NCBI GenBank assembly: GCA_910578735.1
Contig: CAJTSQ010000009.1
Coordinates: 1 to 64,000 of the forward strand
Direction of reading: 5' to 3'
DNA: 64,000 nt
DNA from: an uncultured Oscillospiraceae bacterium
GTDB lineage: Bacteria; Bacillota; Clostridia; Oscillospirales; Oscillospiraceae
The notes beneath the pieces are model-generated. The model was not told the origin of the DNA. It saw only the letters and a program-made list of their open reading frames with translations, and did not search any database. Both the position numbers and the translations under genes were made by a program. Of this stretch, positions 24,110 to 34,220 are shown in pieces. The first letter of the stretch is position 1, and each line of letters starts with the position of its first letter.

Positions 24110-27100
24110 TTAGCCGGAGACAGTTACCTGCTGGCCGTTGCTGTCCGTGTAAGTCACGGTGAAGTAGGGGCGATTGACAGTCAGGTTTCCTGTCTGAACA
24201 GGTCCCTCCACGAGACGGAGCGTCAGAACCTGCCCATCCGATTGGCCACTGGCGTTGGCGATACGGCCATCATCCCGGAAGATGACAATGTCCTGATAGA
24301 GCTCCGCGTCTTTCACGTTGAATACGAAGGACTGTGCCGCCGATGTGCCGGAGTTTCCGCGTATTGTCAGGTTCGGAGTAGCCGCGCCGCCCAGTACCTT
24401 TAAAACGCCGTAGTAATCCTTTTCTGGATCGTTGGGCACGCTAGAAGTCGGCTTATTATTTTCGTTGTTTGCCACAGGGATACCAACGCTGTTCGGGTCA
24501 TTCTGTCTGACCCAGTAAACCGGTTTGGTAAAGTTGATGGTCAGAGTACCGGTAAATTTTTTGGTCGCTGTGTCAAAACTGCCGGATGTGGACAGCGAAT
24601 CAATTCTGGGGGGTTCCGGGTCAGGCACCAGAATGCGGCTGATGGCCCGATAGCCGTCCGTCGTCCCCGAGATGTGATGGCCTACCGCGATTACATAGTA
24701 GTACTCACCTTTGCGCATATCGGCGGATTTGTCAATCACGTTTTTCTCATCGAAAAGGCTGTTCGTAACCGGATTGATGTTGCCCCGGGGCGCGTCTCCT
24801 CCCGCGGAGGTCCTTCGCACGATATCAGCAACAGCGGCCTTCGTTCCGGGATCTGCGTAGTTGTCGAAGAAGGAATACCCGTTGGTGTCCGCCTCAATCA
24901 GTGCGTCAATAACACGGAAATTAATGGTTGTTGTACCGCCTTGAGTAGTTTTGTATGTGTTGGGGACCAAATCCTGGTATTTCTTTGGGGGATTAGAATT
25001 AGGAACGTTAGCGCTTAAGTTCGGTGCGTTGGTCCCATTAAAGAACTGCTGCGTCAAAATAGGATTGGCCGTCAGCTGAGAGGTGGTCAGATAGACATAA
25101 TCAATATTGGCCTGGATGGCAGGGACATTGTTCGTATTGACTCGGACTCTGCCTCCGCTGCCGTCCCGCAGGTTGATCTTCGGCTTGGCCGTCTCCGTGG
25201 TCTTGAAATTGTAGATGTAGACATTGGAACGGCTCGCAGGGTTTCCGCTGGCGCCCTCCAGAACGATATAGATGTAATACTCATTCAGCGGGTCCAGCAA
25301 GGTGCCGCTGGTGGGATCAGGGATGGTCAGAGTCTCCGGCGCGCCATCCCGGCTGTTGTAGGTGTAGCTGCCGCTGATGTACTGCCGGTAGACGTTGCGG
25401 GCGTTGACAATGTTGTTCCGGTTGGGGAGGTTGTCAACCTGGTAATACTCCAGACTCCGCTTATTCAAATCTGTTTCAGTACTTGGGACTAAGTCTCCCC
25501 GCGTAGAAGACGCTGTCTGCGCGGTAATAACAGCCCAGAAGTCGTCTGCATCGGTAGAAGTTGAGGCGTTCAGAGTCCTTCCGGCAGAAACTGTTACCGT
25601 TCCTGTTGTCCCGTCCAGCTTTGTGATAGTAGCCGTAGCCGCCTTTTTCGTTGTAATTGTAGCCGGCAGGGGCGGATTGGTCACGTTATTCCGGGGAGCG
25701 ACCACATAGTAGAGGGTACCCGGATTGTCCAGGCCGAAGGTGAGGTTCTGGAAGGTGTCGCCCTCGCCGAAGGTGGGCTGCGTCTGGAAGAACTGGGGCT
25801 GCATCGAGTCCACGAACTGGATCAGCGGAGCAATAAAGTTGGGGGTGCTGATAACCTGAACGCCGTCCTGGCTCCCGATGTTGTCCGGCGTGGCGGTCCT
25901 GGCCACCAGGGCGTTTCGCAGGTTGCCCTGGTTCCCGGCCGCTACGCAGACCTGAACGTTGAACCGGCCGTTCCAGGACTCCCAGCTGTTGCTGCCGTCA
26001 TATTCGGTGACCGAAATGGCGAACTCATAGGTGTAATTCTCGCTCAAATCCTTCAGCAGCGGGTAGGTGGGCGACAGCCCGTTTCCAATGACATTCTGGT
26101 GGACCGCGCTCATATCCCAATCCTGGCCGCTGCGCTGGTTGCTGGCCGCATTGCCCAGATAAACCCAGCCGTTTTTCTCATCGGCAACAGGGGTCTTGTC
26201 GGTCAGCCGGTGGTCAAAAGCTACACCGTCCTGCGTGCCGTGCAGCGCACTGTCGTCAATGACATTACCGGTGTTCTTATCCAGGACGCGGTAGTACAGG
26301 TCGTAACTGATGGGCTTTTCCGAGAACAGGACGATATCGTACCGGGTGCTGTCCGAGGAACTCTCGGTGGACTCCGGGGTGAAGAAGAATCCAGCGTCCA
26401 CGCGGGCCAGGTTCGCGCCCTCACTGCCCTTCTTGCCCTGGTCGTTATCCGCGCCGTCAGTATTATCCACCCACACCGGCACTGGGCTGTTGCCGCCGCT
26501 CAGGGCCAGGCCCACCGAGGCGAAGACCGTCTCGATCTCTTTCAGCACGTGGGGGGTATTCGTGATGTCGGCGAGGATGGGGGGGCTCAGAGTGGGGAAT
26601 GGATTGGTGCGGTTGGGCACGTCGGCCACATCCCGGATATTCCGCAGCTCGAAGTAGTAGGTAGTGCCGCTGGCCATGGAGATAGCCTTGTCGTTGAGGA
26701 ATACCACCTCAATGTGCCCCGGCCGGGTCTCCGACTCCCGGACTACAACCTCGTGGTAGTCGATCCAGGACAGGGAGTCTCTGGCCGCGTCCGTCCCCTT
26801 CTCCGGCACGTCCGTTACCAGGCTGGGGTTCTGGGAGTTGCGCTGCTTCAGCCGGAAGTTCTCACTGAGCGCGGTGTACAGCCGGCTGGCCGCCAGATTC
26901 TTTTCGTCCGTGGTGATCCCGGAGCCGCCCAGGGAGGTCTGGTACAGCGTGAGAATGTCCGCGCTGCCGTTGATGGTGATATGCTCGTTGAAGTCCAGGA
27001 CGATATCTGTGCTGGCCAGGGGCGTTTCCGTCTCGTTATCCGGGTTCTGGGGCTTGGTAAAGTACTGGTATACCACCGGCCCGCTGTTGTCCGCCGTGCT

Positions 27101-29530
27101 TACCGTGACCTTCTTGACCTCCACCGAGTAATTGCCCGCCGTGTCACGGCCCACATAGTACAGGTCATAGGTAGTTTCGCTGGTCAGGCCGGTGATGTTG
27201 ATGGTTACGCTGGTGTCCTTGTTGGGCACGGCCACCTGGCCCCGGCGCAGCGCGCCCCGCCCGCTTTGCACCTGAGTCTTGGCGTACATGCTGTCCAGCA
27301 GCGCAGAGACGGGATTGCCGGTCTCCGGATCGATGACGTTGTCCTTCTCCGGCGGCACGCTGGCGTTGTTGGGCAGCGGATAGGCAGTGCCCTGGGGCAC
27401 AATGGCCCAGTAGATGGTGCCGGCCTCATCCATGCCGGTGGTCAGGTTGAGGGTGGTGTCCCCCACGCCGTCCGTTGCGGGGGCGGGGTCAGGAGTGACC
27501 ACCGGAGGCGTCTCATCGGGCACAGTCACCGGCAGGGACTGGACCGCCGAGCTGTTGCCGCCGTCCACATCAGTGAGCCACAGATACAGGGTGTAAGTCT
27601 TCAGTTCTTCCAGCCGCTGGTTGTTGACGGTGAACACATCCTCGGTGTTCTTGGTCACATCCCGCACGCCGTAACCCAGGTTGCCGATTACTGCCGCGGA
27701 CTTCAGCTCTTCCGCTGTGGGAGCCTGGGCGCCCTGGGGCAGCAGCGCATAGTACAGCTTACAGGTCTTGGTGGGCATCACGGTAACCTGAGCCACGTCC
27801 CGAGTAATCAGAGACATGTAGGGGTATCCCTGTCCAAAGGCGGGCACGGTGTTATCCGGCGTGGAGAAGGAGATGACCTTCACCGGGCTGCGCTGCTGCT
27901 GGCTGTCCACCAGGATGGCGGACAGGTAGTAGGACCCGCCCACCGTCAGGCCGGTAACCTGGGAACTGACCACGTCGCCTCCTGTGGGCGCGGTCACCGA
28001 GCCGTTGCGGACAGCCCTGTTGCCGTAGGACGGCGGGGCGATCAGGTCGTCCTCGCCGATGGAGCCGTCGGCGATGGCGCTCACGGCCCAATAGATGGTG
28101 CCCTGCTTGTTGCCGGCGAAGTCCGCCCGGAAGGCGGTGGGCGCGATGTCCTTCGCCGCCGGGTAGCCGGACAGCAGCCGCGGGTCGGTGGAGCCCTCCT
28201 CCGCCGCCACGTGGTCCATAATGACCCCGGCGATGTTGGCGGTCAGGCCGGGCCGGATGTAGATCTTGTCGGGGAGCATGGAGACCACGCTGCCGGGGGC
28301 GTTGATGTTCAGCTTCTCAATGTCGCCCTCGCCCACCACGCTGGTGCCCACGTCCAGGTTCATCTCCTTGACCACCGTGTTCCGATCCAGCTGTACCACG
28401 GAGTTGGTGGCCGCCTCGTCCACAGTGAGCTTGGCCACCGTGCCCTTGGCCACCTGGATGGTGGAGTTGGGGGTCTTGTTGGTCACTTCCTTGATCCGGC
28501 CGGCCAGGGTCAGGTGGGTGCCGTCCTCACCATCCAGGGTGATGTGCATCAGGCCCTTGTCGTCGGTGTTGTTGTCCTCCAGGTAAGCGGGGGTGCGGAC
28601 GATGGTCTCCTTAATATCGGTGATGCCGTCCGCCCGGATGGTGACGGTCTTATTGCGCATGTTATCCACCAGCATCCCCTCGGCGGTGACATTGCGCATG
28701 ACCACGCTGGCGTCGCCGGCCTCGCTCTCGCCGGTGCCGCTGACGACGATCCGGCCCAGCACGTTCACGTTCTCCAGCTTAATGCCGCCCAGGCCTACGC
28801 CGCCGGATATGTACAGGTCGCCGCTGATGGTGGTGTCCCGCAGGGTAACCCCGGGGGAGGTGATGGTCACATTGCCGAAGACGCCCCCCAGGGAGTAGTC
28901 GCCGCTCTTCTGGATGGGGTGTCCCAGGCACTGGGTGATGAGTACAGCCATCTGGCCCTTGGACACAGGGTCCTGGGGCCCAAAGGTGTTGTCCGGATAG
29001 CCGGAGACGATGTAGTTGTTCACGGCGGTCTTGATCAGGCCCCGGGCCCAGCTGCTGATGCTCCGGCTGTCGGCAAAGGCCAGCGACTCGCCGGGGGTCT
29101 CCTCCAGCATCATGTTCCGGCCCAGGATGCACACCGCCTGCTCCCGGGTCAGACCCAGCTTGGGGGAGGCGGTGGTGGGGGAGGTGCCCGCCATATAGCC
29201 GGCTGTGTAGGCGATGCACACATCGTCATAGAACCAGTCGCCGGTTGATACGTCCTCAAAGGGGATCGGCCCCATCTCACTGTAGCCATAGGCCCGGTTG
29301 ATTGCGGCCATAAAGTCGGCCCGGGTGATCGGGGCGTTGGGGTCGCCGGCCTGGTCGGCCCGGATGATACCCCAGTCCACAAGCTGGTCCAGGTATTCGT
29401 CGGCCCAGTGCGCCGAGGCGGGCAGGGTCAGTCCGGGCGTCAGCCCGAGGAGCATGACCGCGGTCAGCAGCAGGCAGACGGCCCGCTCCTTCCAGGTACG
29501 GCTGCTGCGCGTAGTGGTTCTATGGGACAT
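24110..29530 (-). CDS. Giant secreted surface protein with N-terminal SLH domains
   Basis: About 1806 residues from ATG 29530, which has AAAGGAG 7 bases upstream; a further upstream ATG at 29554 lacks one. A signal peptide ends near ASA (about 40). Three SLH domains follow (HWADEYLDQLVDWGIIRADQ; FEDVSTGDWFYDDVCIAYTA; FADSRSISSWARGLIKTAVN). Residues of about 210-430 form a repetitive strand-rich region (GNVTITSPGVTLRDTTISGD) that looks like a right-handed beta-helix. The rest is a chain of fibronectin/Ig-like modules with recurring GTIYWAI and GTLYYVV motifs. Probably a wall-anchored S-layer or adhesin protein, cotranscribed with the next SLH gene. Confidence 0.85.
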   Translation of the reverse strand: MSHRTTTRSSRTWKERAVCLLLTAVMLLGLTPGLTLPASAHWADEYLDQLVDWGIIRADQAGDPNAPITRADFMAAINRAYGYSEMGPIPFEDVSTGDWFYDDVCIAYTAGYMAGTSPTTASPKLGLTREQAVCILGRNMMLEETPGESLAFADSRSISSWARGLIKTAVNNYIVSGYPDNTFGPQDPVSKGQMAVLITQCLGHPIQKSGDYSLGGVFGNVTITSPGVTLRDTTISGDLYISGGVGLGGIKLENVNVLGRIVVSGTGESEAGDASVVMRNVTAEGMLVDNMRNKTVTIRADGITDIKETIVRTPAYLEDNNTDDKGLMHITLDGEDGTHLTLAGRIKEVTNKTPNSTIQVAKGTVAKLTVDEAATNSVVQLDRNTVVKEMNLDVGTSVVGEGDIEKLNINAPGSVVSMLPDKIYIRPGLTANIAGVIMDHVAAEEGSTDPRLLSGYPAAKDIAPTAFRADFAGNKQGTIYWAVSAIADGSIGEDDLIAPPSYGNRAVRNGSVTAPTGGDVVSSQVTGLTVGGSYYLSAILVDSQQQRSPVKVISFSTPDNTVPAFGQGYPYMSLITRDVAQVTVMPTKTCKLYYALLPQGAQAPTAEELKSAAVIGNLGYGVRDVTKNTEDVFTVNNQRLEELKTYTLYLWLTDVDGGNSSAVQSLPVTVPDETPPVVTPDPAPATDGVGDTTLNLTTGMDEAGTIYWAIVPQGTAYPLPNNASVPPEKDNVIDPETGNPVSALLDSMYAKTQVQSGRGALRRGQVAVPNKDTSVTINITGLTSETTYDLYYVGRDTAGNYSVEVKKVTVSTADNSGPVVYQYFTKPQNPDNETETPLASTDIVLDFNEHITINGSADILTLYQTSLGGSGITTDEKNLAASRLYTALSENFRLKQRNSQNPSLVTDVPEKGTDAARDSLSWIDYHEVVVRESETRPGHIEVVFLNDKAISMASGTTYYFELRNIRDVADVPNRTNPFPTLSPPILADITNTPHVLKEIETVFASVGLALSGGNSPVPVWVDNTDGADNDQGKKGSEGANLARVDAGFFFTPESTESSSDSTRYDIVLFSEKPISYDLYYRVLDKNTGNVIDDSALHGTQDGVAFDHRLTDKTPVADEKNGWVYLGNAASNQRSGQDWDMSAVHQNVIGNGLSPTYPLLKDLSENYTYEFAISVTEYDGSNSWESWNGRFNVQVCVAAGNQGNLRNALVARTATPDNIGSQDGVQVISTPNFIAPLIQFVDSMQPQFFQTQPTFGEGDTFQNLTFGLDNPGTLYYVVAPRNNVTNPPLPATITTKKAATATITKLDGTTGTVTVSAGRTLNASTSTDADDFWAVITAQTASSTRGDLVPSTETDLNKRSLEYYQVDNLPNRNNIVNARNVYRQYISGSYTYNSRDGAPETLTIPDPTSGTLLDPLNEYYIYIVLEGASGNPASRSNVYIYNFKTTETAKPKINLRDGSGGRVRVNTNNVPAIQANIDYVYLTTSQLTANPILTQQFFNGTNAPNLSANVPNSNPPKKYQDLVPNTYKTTQGGTTTINFRVIDALIEADTNGYSFFDNYADPGTKAAVADIVRRTSAGGDAPRGNINPVTNSLFDEKNVIDKSADMRKGEYYYVIAVGHHISGTTDGYRAISRILVPDPEPPRIDSLSTSGSFDTATKKFTGTLTINFTKPVYWVRQNDPNSVGIPVANNENNKPTSSVPNDPEKDYYGVLKVLGGAATPNLTIRGNSGTSAAQSFVFNVKDAELYQDIVIFRDDGRIANASGQSDGQVLTLRLVEGPVQTGNLTVNRPYFTVTYTDSNGQQVTVSG

Positions 29531-29599
29531 AGTGGTTCTCCTTTCTTTGTTCAAGGGAAAGGCCGGGGCCGGTTTCCGGCGGCGGCCCGGGTGGGCGGA

Positions 29600-30181
29600 T
29601 CAGTTGGAGGTGCGGATCTGGATGCTGAACACCGCCTTGCGGATCAGAGCCTCCTCGTCATGAATCAAATCCACAAATTTCGCGGCGTAGAGCGGAAGGC
29701 CCCCGGACTCCTGCACGATGCGGATCACCTGGGTTTTGACTACTAGGGGCTCGTCGGTGACGGGGAGGACGATCTCCACGATCTCCCGCTCCTCCAGGGG
29801 GACTGCGGTGTAGAACGCCACACCGCCGCAGCTCAGGTCCTTGCCCCGAACCGCCTTCTGGCCTTTCCAGCGGCCCGAGACCGGGTACATGACGCTGGCG
29901 AAGTTGGTCAGGATACGCAGGTTTTCCCGGGCGTTGGCGTCCAGGGCGGCGGTGGGCTGGACTGTCAGGCTGTCGTTCCGCTGCCGGACGATGACGCCGA
30001 TCCGGTTGGGGGTGCTGTCGTCGATGCCGATCATCTGAATTTCCCGGTGGGCGGCCACGTCGTCCACCTTGCCGTTCAGAACCTCGATCTGCAGCATCTC
30101 CGCGTCAGGGGGGGACACCAGCAGCGCGTTGGCCAGGGGGGTGCCCTTGCTGTCCAGAATCAGATAAAGCCGTTCTGCCAT
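29600..30181 (-). CDS. PilZ-like domain protein
   Basis: 193 residues. The N-terminal half (about 1-85) is a strand-rich domain like the YcgR/YpfB N-terminus. The C-terminal half has the PilZ hallmark DLSCGGVAFYT (DxSxxG), then a beta-barrel and a final helix. PilZ domains bind cyclic di-GMP, and YcgR-type proteins slow the flagellar motor in response. The RxxxR half of the ligand site is not obvious: the expected stretch reads SGRWKGQKAVRGKDLS, so binding is uncertain. It sits last in a minus-strand set with FlhB-like and YlqG-like genes, which fits a motility link. Confidence 0.65.
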   Translation of the reverse strand: MAERLYLILDSKGTPLANALLVSPPDAEMLQIEVLNGKVDDVAAHREIQMIGIDDSTPNRIGVIVRQRNDSLTVQPTAALDANARENLRILTNFASVMYPVSGRWKGQKAVRGKDLSCGGVAFYTAVPLEEREIVEIVLPVTDEPLVVKTQVIRIVQESGGLPLYAAKFVDLIHDEEALIRKAVFSIQIRTSN

Positions 30182-30523
30182 TTAAGACGCTCCTTTCTCT
30201 TCCTGCGGCCTGGCCTGGGCCGTCATGGCTTCCCGCTCGCGCCGGAACTTGTCCGGGTCGCTTGGGTCAAAATTTAAGAAGTACACGTAGATTTCCACGA
30301 TGGCCTGGTACAGGGCGTCGGGAATCTCCTGCCCCAGGGCCAGCTGGGACAGCATGGTGGCCAGGGAGTTGTCCTCATAGACGGGCACGCCGCTCTCGGA
30401 GGCCACCTCAATCATGCGCTCGGCCAGGTAGCCCATGCCGGAGGCCACCACCACCGGCGCGCCCTCGCCGTCGTATTTCAGGGCTACGGCCCGATTTGTC
30501 GCCCGGTTATCATATCTTGACAT
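30182..30523 (-). CDS. FlhB C-terminal-domain homologue (FhlB/YlqH type)
   Basis: About 113 residues. It matches the cytoplasmic domain of the flagellar export switch FlhB without the membrane part: ATNRAVALKYDGEGAPVVVA, GYLAERMIEVASESGVPVYE and DNSLATMLSQLALGQEIPD. The usual NPTH autocleavage site is replaced by the start region (RATNRAVALKY), so it is already the processed form. Such stand-alone copies (YlqH in Bacillus) can partly replace FlhB-C in substrate specificity. Start ATG 30523 is behind GAGGGGG and overlaps the upstream gene by 14 bases. Confidence 0.78.
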   Translation of the reverse strand: MSRYDNRATNRAVALKYDGEGAPVVVASGMGYLAERMIEVASESGVPVYEDNSLATMLSQLALGQEIPDALYQAIVEIYVYFLNFDPSDPDKFRREREAMTAQARPQEEKGAS

Positions 30524-31946
30524 TGATGCTGTTTTCCCCCTCAAAAATCCGGGGGAACACCCCGGAGATAGTCAGCGGCCGGTCCATCCGCTGGACCTGC
30601 ACCGCGCCGGCGGACAGGCCATTGTCAGTGATAATACGGGACAGCTCCCCCTGGACCATCTGGGAGAAGGGGGCCACCTTGTCCGGGCAGAAGAGCTGGA
30701 TGTCCACCCGCTCTCCCTGGCAGGTGAGGACCATATCAAAAAAGCCCAGGCTCTGGATATCGATTTTGAACAGGAACCGCAGCACATTTTCCTGGCCGCT
30801 CCGGCCCCGCTTCAGGTTTTCCTCCGCGTCCGGGTCCACCCACATCTCGGAGAAGACCATTTTCCCGTCCCACTCCAGGGGCAGCAGGATGTGATTTAGG
30901 GGCATATGGACGCTCTCGTTGACCAGAAAGGCGGAGACAATGTTGCGGAAGGCCTCCTGCACCTCGTTGCCGGCGCCGCCCTGGAGGGCCTTCTGGGCCG
31001 CCTGGGACAGCTGGGCGGCGAAGTCGTCCCCCTGGGAGGCCCGGGCAAAGCTGTTGTTGTTCACCAGGCGGAGCAGGGCCTCGTCGGTGAGCCCGCCCAG
31101 CCGGTCTTTCAGGCCGGGACTGCTGCTGAGTTGATGGAAGGCCTGGAGCAGCCCCTCCTCGCTGCCGTTCTCATACCGGGCGATGTCCAGGGCCAGCATG
31201 GAGATCAGGGTGCGGGACAGGCCCATGTCGTTGGTTTTGCTGGTGTAGCCGGACAGGAAGGGCAGGATGCTGCCCTGAAGCAGCTTAAGGGCTCCGGCCC
31301 GGTCTCCGGCGTTCAGCTTGCCCTCCAGCTCGGACACCATAGGCAGCAGCTGGCTGCCCCAGCTGGCCGGGATGGCCCGGGTCAGCCTGGTCAGCCCCCG
31401 CAACAGGTTGCCCTGGAGGTGGCTGGTGGAGGAGTAGTCGCTGTAGCGCTTGAGGAACTGGAGGATATTTCCCCGGGTGGTCTCGGAGTTGCTGGAGGCG
31501 TAGGCGTCCCGGAGGATGGTGAACAGGGCGCCGCCGAACCGGGTGCCGGTGTTCATCTGAGACAGCAGGAACTTGCCCAGCTGGCCCTCGTCCATCTTCA
31601 GCATGTTCAGAAGGGCGCCCATGTCGCCGGCGGTGCCCTCCTCGATGCCGGAGGAGACCACCAGTCCCTCGTAGATGGCGAAGAGCTTGCTCATGCTCTC
31701 CGCCGTGCCGGGGGTGTTCATCAGGCGCTGGAGGAAGGCGGCAAAGTTGGAGTCGTAGCGCAGAGACTGGCTGCCGGTGGGGTCGCCAGCGGTCTGCTGC
31801 TCCGTCCGGTTGTCCGAGCGGACCACCCGGTTCAGGTCAGGGGCGTTCTGAACCCGGGTGTCGTTGGGCGACACGGGCATATTCCGGTTTACATTGTTAT
31901 TGTCATGACCCGGTACCGGGTTGGTCACACCAAGCAAATCTGGCAT
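30510..31946 (-). CDS. YlqG-like protein, flagellar-export-associated
   Basis: About 478 residues from ATG 31946 with GGAGTG upstream. The N-terminus is a disordered Asn/Pro-rich stretch. The middle is helical (about 60-330), and the C-terminal 130 residues form a compact domain (SVHMPLNHILLPLEWDGKMV; VLRFLFKIDIQSLGFFDMVL; FPRIFEGENSINVKI). Position and overlap with an FlhB-C homologue match the Bacillus ylqG-ylqH pair. The C-terminal domain resembles that of FliK hook-length proteins in length and strand pattern, which is inference. Cytoplasmic, no signal peptide. Confidence 0.55.
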   Translation of the reverse strand: MPDLLGVTNPVPGHDNNNVNRNMPVSPNDTRVQNAPDLNRVVRSDNRTEQQTAGDPTGSQSLRYDSNFAAFLQRLMNTPGTAESMSKLFAIYEGLVVSSGIEEGTAGDMGALLNMLKMDEGQLGKFLLSQMNTGTRFGGALFTILRDAYASSNSETTRGNILQFLKRYSDYSSTSHLQGNLLRGLTRLTRAIPASWGSQLLPMVSELEGKLNAGDRAGALKLLQGSILPFLSGYTSKTNDMGLSRTLISMLALDIARYENGSEEGLLQAFHQLSSSPGLKDRLGGLTDEALLRLVNNNSFARASQGDDFAAQLSQAAQKALQGGAGNEVQEAFRNIVSAFLVNESVHMPLNHILLPLEWDGKMVFSEMWVDPDAEENLKRGRSGQENVLRFLFKIDIQSLGFFDMVLTCQGERVDIQLFCPDKVAPFSQMVQGELSRIITDNGLSAGAVQVQRMDRPLTISGVFPRIFEGENSINVKI

Positions 31947-32113
31947 TGGTGACACTCCATTTCAATAAAGTTCTTTTTTTTTTCGAAGAATCTTAATTTT
32001 CTAATTGACACTGCCGATATATCGAGTATGATTGTAAGAGGCGGGTGTACTATGCGCTTTTGGCGGGCTCCTGCATCCACACCCAAAACCAAATGAGAAA
32101 AGGTGGCGTTTTT

Positions 32114-34192
32114 ATGGGCGACAGCATTTTGGATATGTATTTGTATGAAACCAACACCCTGCTGGAGCAACTGGACGGGATACTGTTGGCGGCGGAGGAA
32201 GCAGATACATTCTCTGAGGACAGCGTGAACGAGATTTTCCGCATCATGCACACCATCAAAGGCTCCTCCGCTATGATGGAGTTCTCCTCTCTGATGACGG
32301 TGGCCCACCGGATTGAAGATCTGTTTTTCCTCATCCGGGAGAAAGGCATGGACGTGGTTCCGGAGCAGACCCGGCCGGCTCTGTTTGATATGCTGTTCCA
32401 AGCCGTGGACTTCTTCCGCGGTGAAATCGAGAAGGTAGAGAATGACGAACCACTCTCTCAGTCTATCGACCACATAGTTAATAAAATTAATAGCCTGATC
32501 GATAAAATTAAAGGCAACCCGGAATCTCCCGCTGCGACGCCTGCGGCACCGGCCGCCAGTGAGGCCCCGGCCCCCGCGGCCGCCCCGGCCGAGATGACCG
32601 CCGTCAACCAGGCCTACCTGTTTGGCGTCCATGTCTTCTTTGACGAGGGCAGCGGGATGGAGAATCTGCGCGCCTTTATGCTGACCAACAGCATTAAGGA
32701 CTACTGCAGCGACTTTGTCTGCGTCCCGGAGAACGCGGAGACCGACCCCGCCACCTCCGATATCATCGCCGACCAGGGATTCCAGATCTGGTTCCGCACC
32801 GCAGAGGATCGGGACATGGCCATGCCCGCCGTCAAAAACGGAGGCTCCGTCCGGGAGTATCAGGCGGTAGAGGCAGCCAAGCCCGCCCCGGCCGGAGAGC
32901 CCGCCCCCGTGGAATCCTCCCAGTCGGCCAAGGAGGCGGCGCCCGCCCCGGCCAAGGAGGCGGCCTCCAAGGCCGCCCCGACTCCCGCAGCCGGCCAGCA
33001 GCACGCGAAGGAGAGCCTTATCAGCGTTAACCTGTCCAAGCTGGACCAGCTGCTGGCTGTGGTCAGCGAGATTGTCATCACCGAGTCCATGGTCACCTCC
33101 TCCCCTGACCTGAGAGGCCTGCGGCTGGACAACTTCACCAAGTCCGCCCGGGACCTGCGCAAGCTCACCGACGATTTGCAGGACGTGTCCATGTCCCTTC
33201 GGATGGTGCCCGTGTCCGGCACCTTCCAGAAGATGAACCGCATCGTCCGTGACATGAGCAAAAAGCTGGGCAAGCGGGCCAAGCTCACCCTCATCGGTGA
33301 GGACACCGAGGTGGACAAGACCATCGTGGACGCCATCGGTGACCCCATCATGCACATCGTCCGCAACTCTATGGACCACGGTCTGGAGGAGAACGAGGCC
33401 GACCGCGTGGCCGTGGGCAAGGACCCGGTGGGCGAGGTGATTCTCTCCGCCCGGCACACCGGCAGCGAGGTCATCATTGAGATCAAGGACGACGGCCAGG
33501 GCGTGGATACCCAGGCGGTGCTGAACAAGGCCATCCGCCAGGGCCTGGCCTCCCCCGATCACGAGTACAGCCAGAAGGAGATTCTCAACTTCCTGATGAT
33601 GCCCGGCTTCTCCACCAACACCGAGGTCACCGAGTACTCCGGCCGTGGCGTGGGCATGGACGTGGTGAAGAAGAACGTGGCCGACGTGGGCGGCACCGTG
33701 TCCATCACCAGCGAGTGGGGCAAGGGCATGACCACCACCCTGAAGATCCCCCTGACCATGGCTATCATGGACGGGATGGAGGTCTCCGTGGGCGACTCCA
33801 TGTTCACCATCCCCATCAATTCCATCCAGTCCTCCCTGAAGGTGTCCGCCAAGGATGTCATCCACGATCCCGCCCAGGGCGAGATGGTAAAGATACGGGA
33901 CAATTTCTACCCCATCATCCGGGCCAAGGAGCTGTTCTGTATGGAACAGGGCTGCGACAACATTGAGGAAGGCATCCTCATGTGGGTGGAGTCCGGCGAG
34001 CACTCCTACTGTCTGTTCGTGGATGAGCTGCTGGGCGAGCAGCAGATCGTGGTCAAGCCCCTGCCCAGCTACATCAACAGCTTTAATGTAAAGAACTTCG
34101 GCATCACCGGCTGCAGTATCTTGGGTGACGGCAGCATCAGCATCATCCTGGACGTGATCAACGTATATACCGCCGCCCACAACATCTATTGA
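32114..34192 (+). CDS. cheA: Chemotaxis histidine kinase CheA
   Basis: 692 residues from ATG 32114 (AAAGGTGG 8 bases upstream). Order of domains: Hpt with the phospho-acceptor His46 in IFRIMHTIKGSSAMME; an Ala/Pro-rich linker around a P2-like response-regulator-binding segment (AYLFGVHVFFDEGSGMENLR); the dimerisation helices (SVNLSKLDQLLAVVSEI); the ATPase with HIVRNSMDHGLE, DDGQGVD and GRGVGMDVV; and a CheW-like domain at the C-terminus. CheA phosphorylates CheY and CheB under receptor control. It is first in a che operon diverging from the YlqG-like gene. Confidence 0.95.
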   Translation: MGDSILDMYLYETNTLLEQLDGILLAAEEADTFSEDSVNEIFRIMHTIKGSSAMMEFSSLMTVAHRIEDLFFLIREKGMDVVPEQTRPALFDMLFQAVDFFRGEIEKVENDEPLSQSIDHIVNKINSLIDKIKGNPESPAATPAAPAASEAPAPAAAPAEMTAVNQAYLFGVHVFFDEGSGMENLRAFMLTNSIKDYCSDFVCVPENAETDPATSDIIADQGFQIWFRTAEDRDMAMPAVKNGGSVREYQAVEAAKPAPAGEPAPVESSQSAKEAAPAPAKEAASKAAPTPAAGQQHAKESLISVNLSKLDQLLAVVSEIVITESMVTSSPDLRGLRLDNFTKSARDLRKLTDDLQDVSMSLRMVPVSGTFQKMNRIVRDMSKKLGKRAKLTLIGEDTEVDKTIVDAIGDPIMHIVRNSMDHGLEENEADRVAVGKDPVGEVILSARHTGSEVIIEIKDDGQGVDTQAVLNKAIRQGLASPDHEYSQKEILNFLMMPGFSTNTEVTEYSGRGVGMDVVKKNVADVGGTVSITSEWGKGMTTTLKIPLTMAIMDGMEVSVGDSMFTIPINSIQSSLKVSAKDVIHDPAQGEMVKIRDNFYPIIRAKELFCMEQGCDNIEEGILMWVESGEHSYCLFVDELLGEQQIVVKPLPSYINSFNVKNFGITGCSILGDGSISIILDVINVYTAAHNIY

Positions 34193-34220
34193 TCCGGGAT
34201 AGAAGAAGGGAGATTTAACT

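Noticed and set aside
26099..29248. 1049-codon plus-strand frame opposite the larger SLH protein
   Set aside because: Shadow of third-position GC bias; no recognisable domain or start site.
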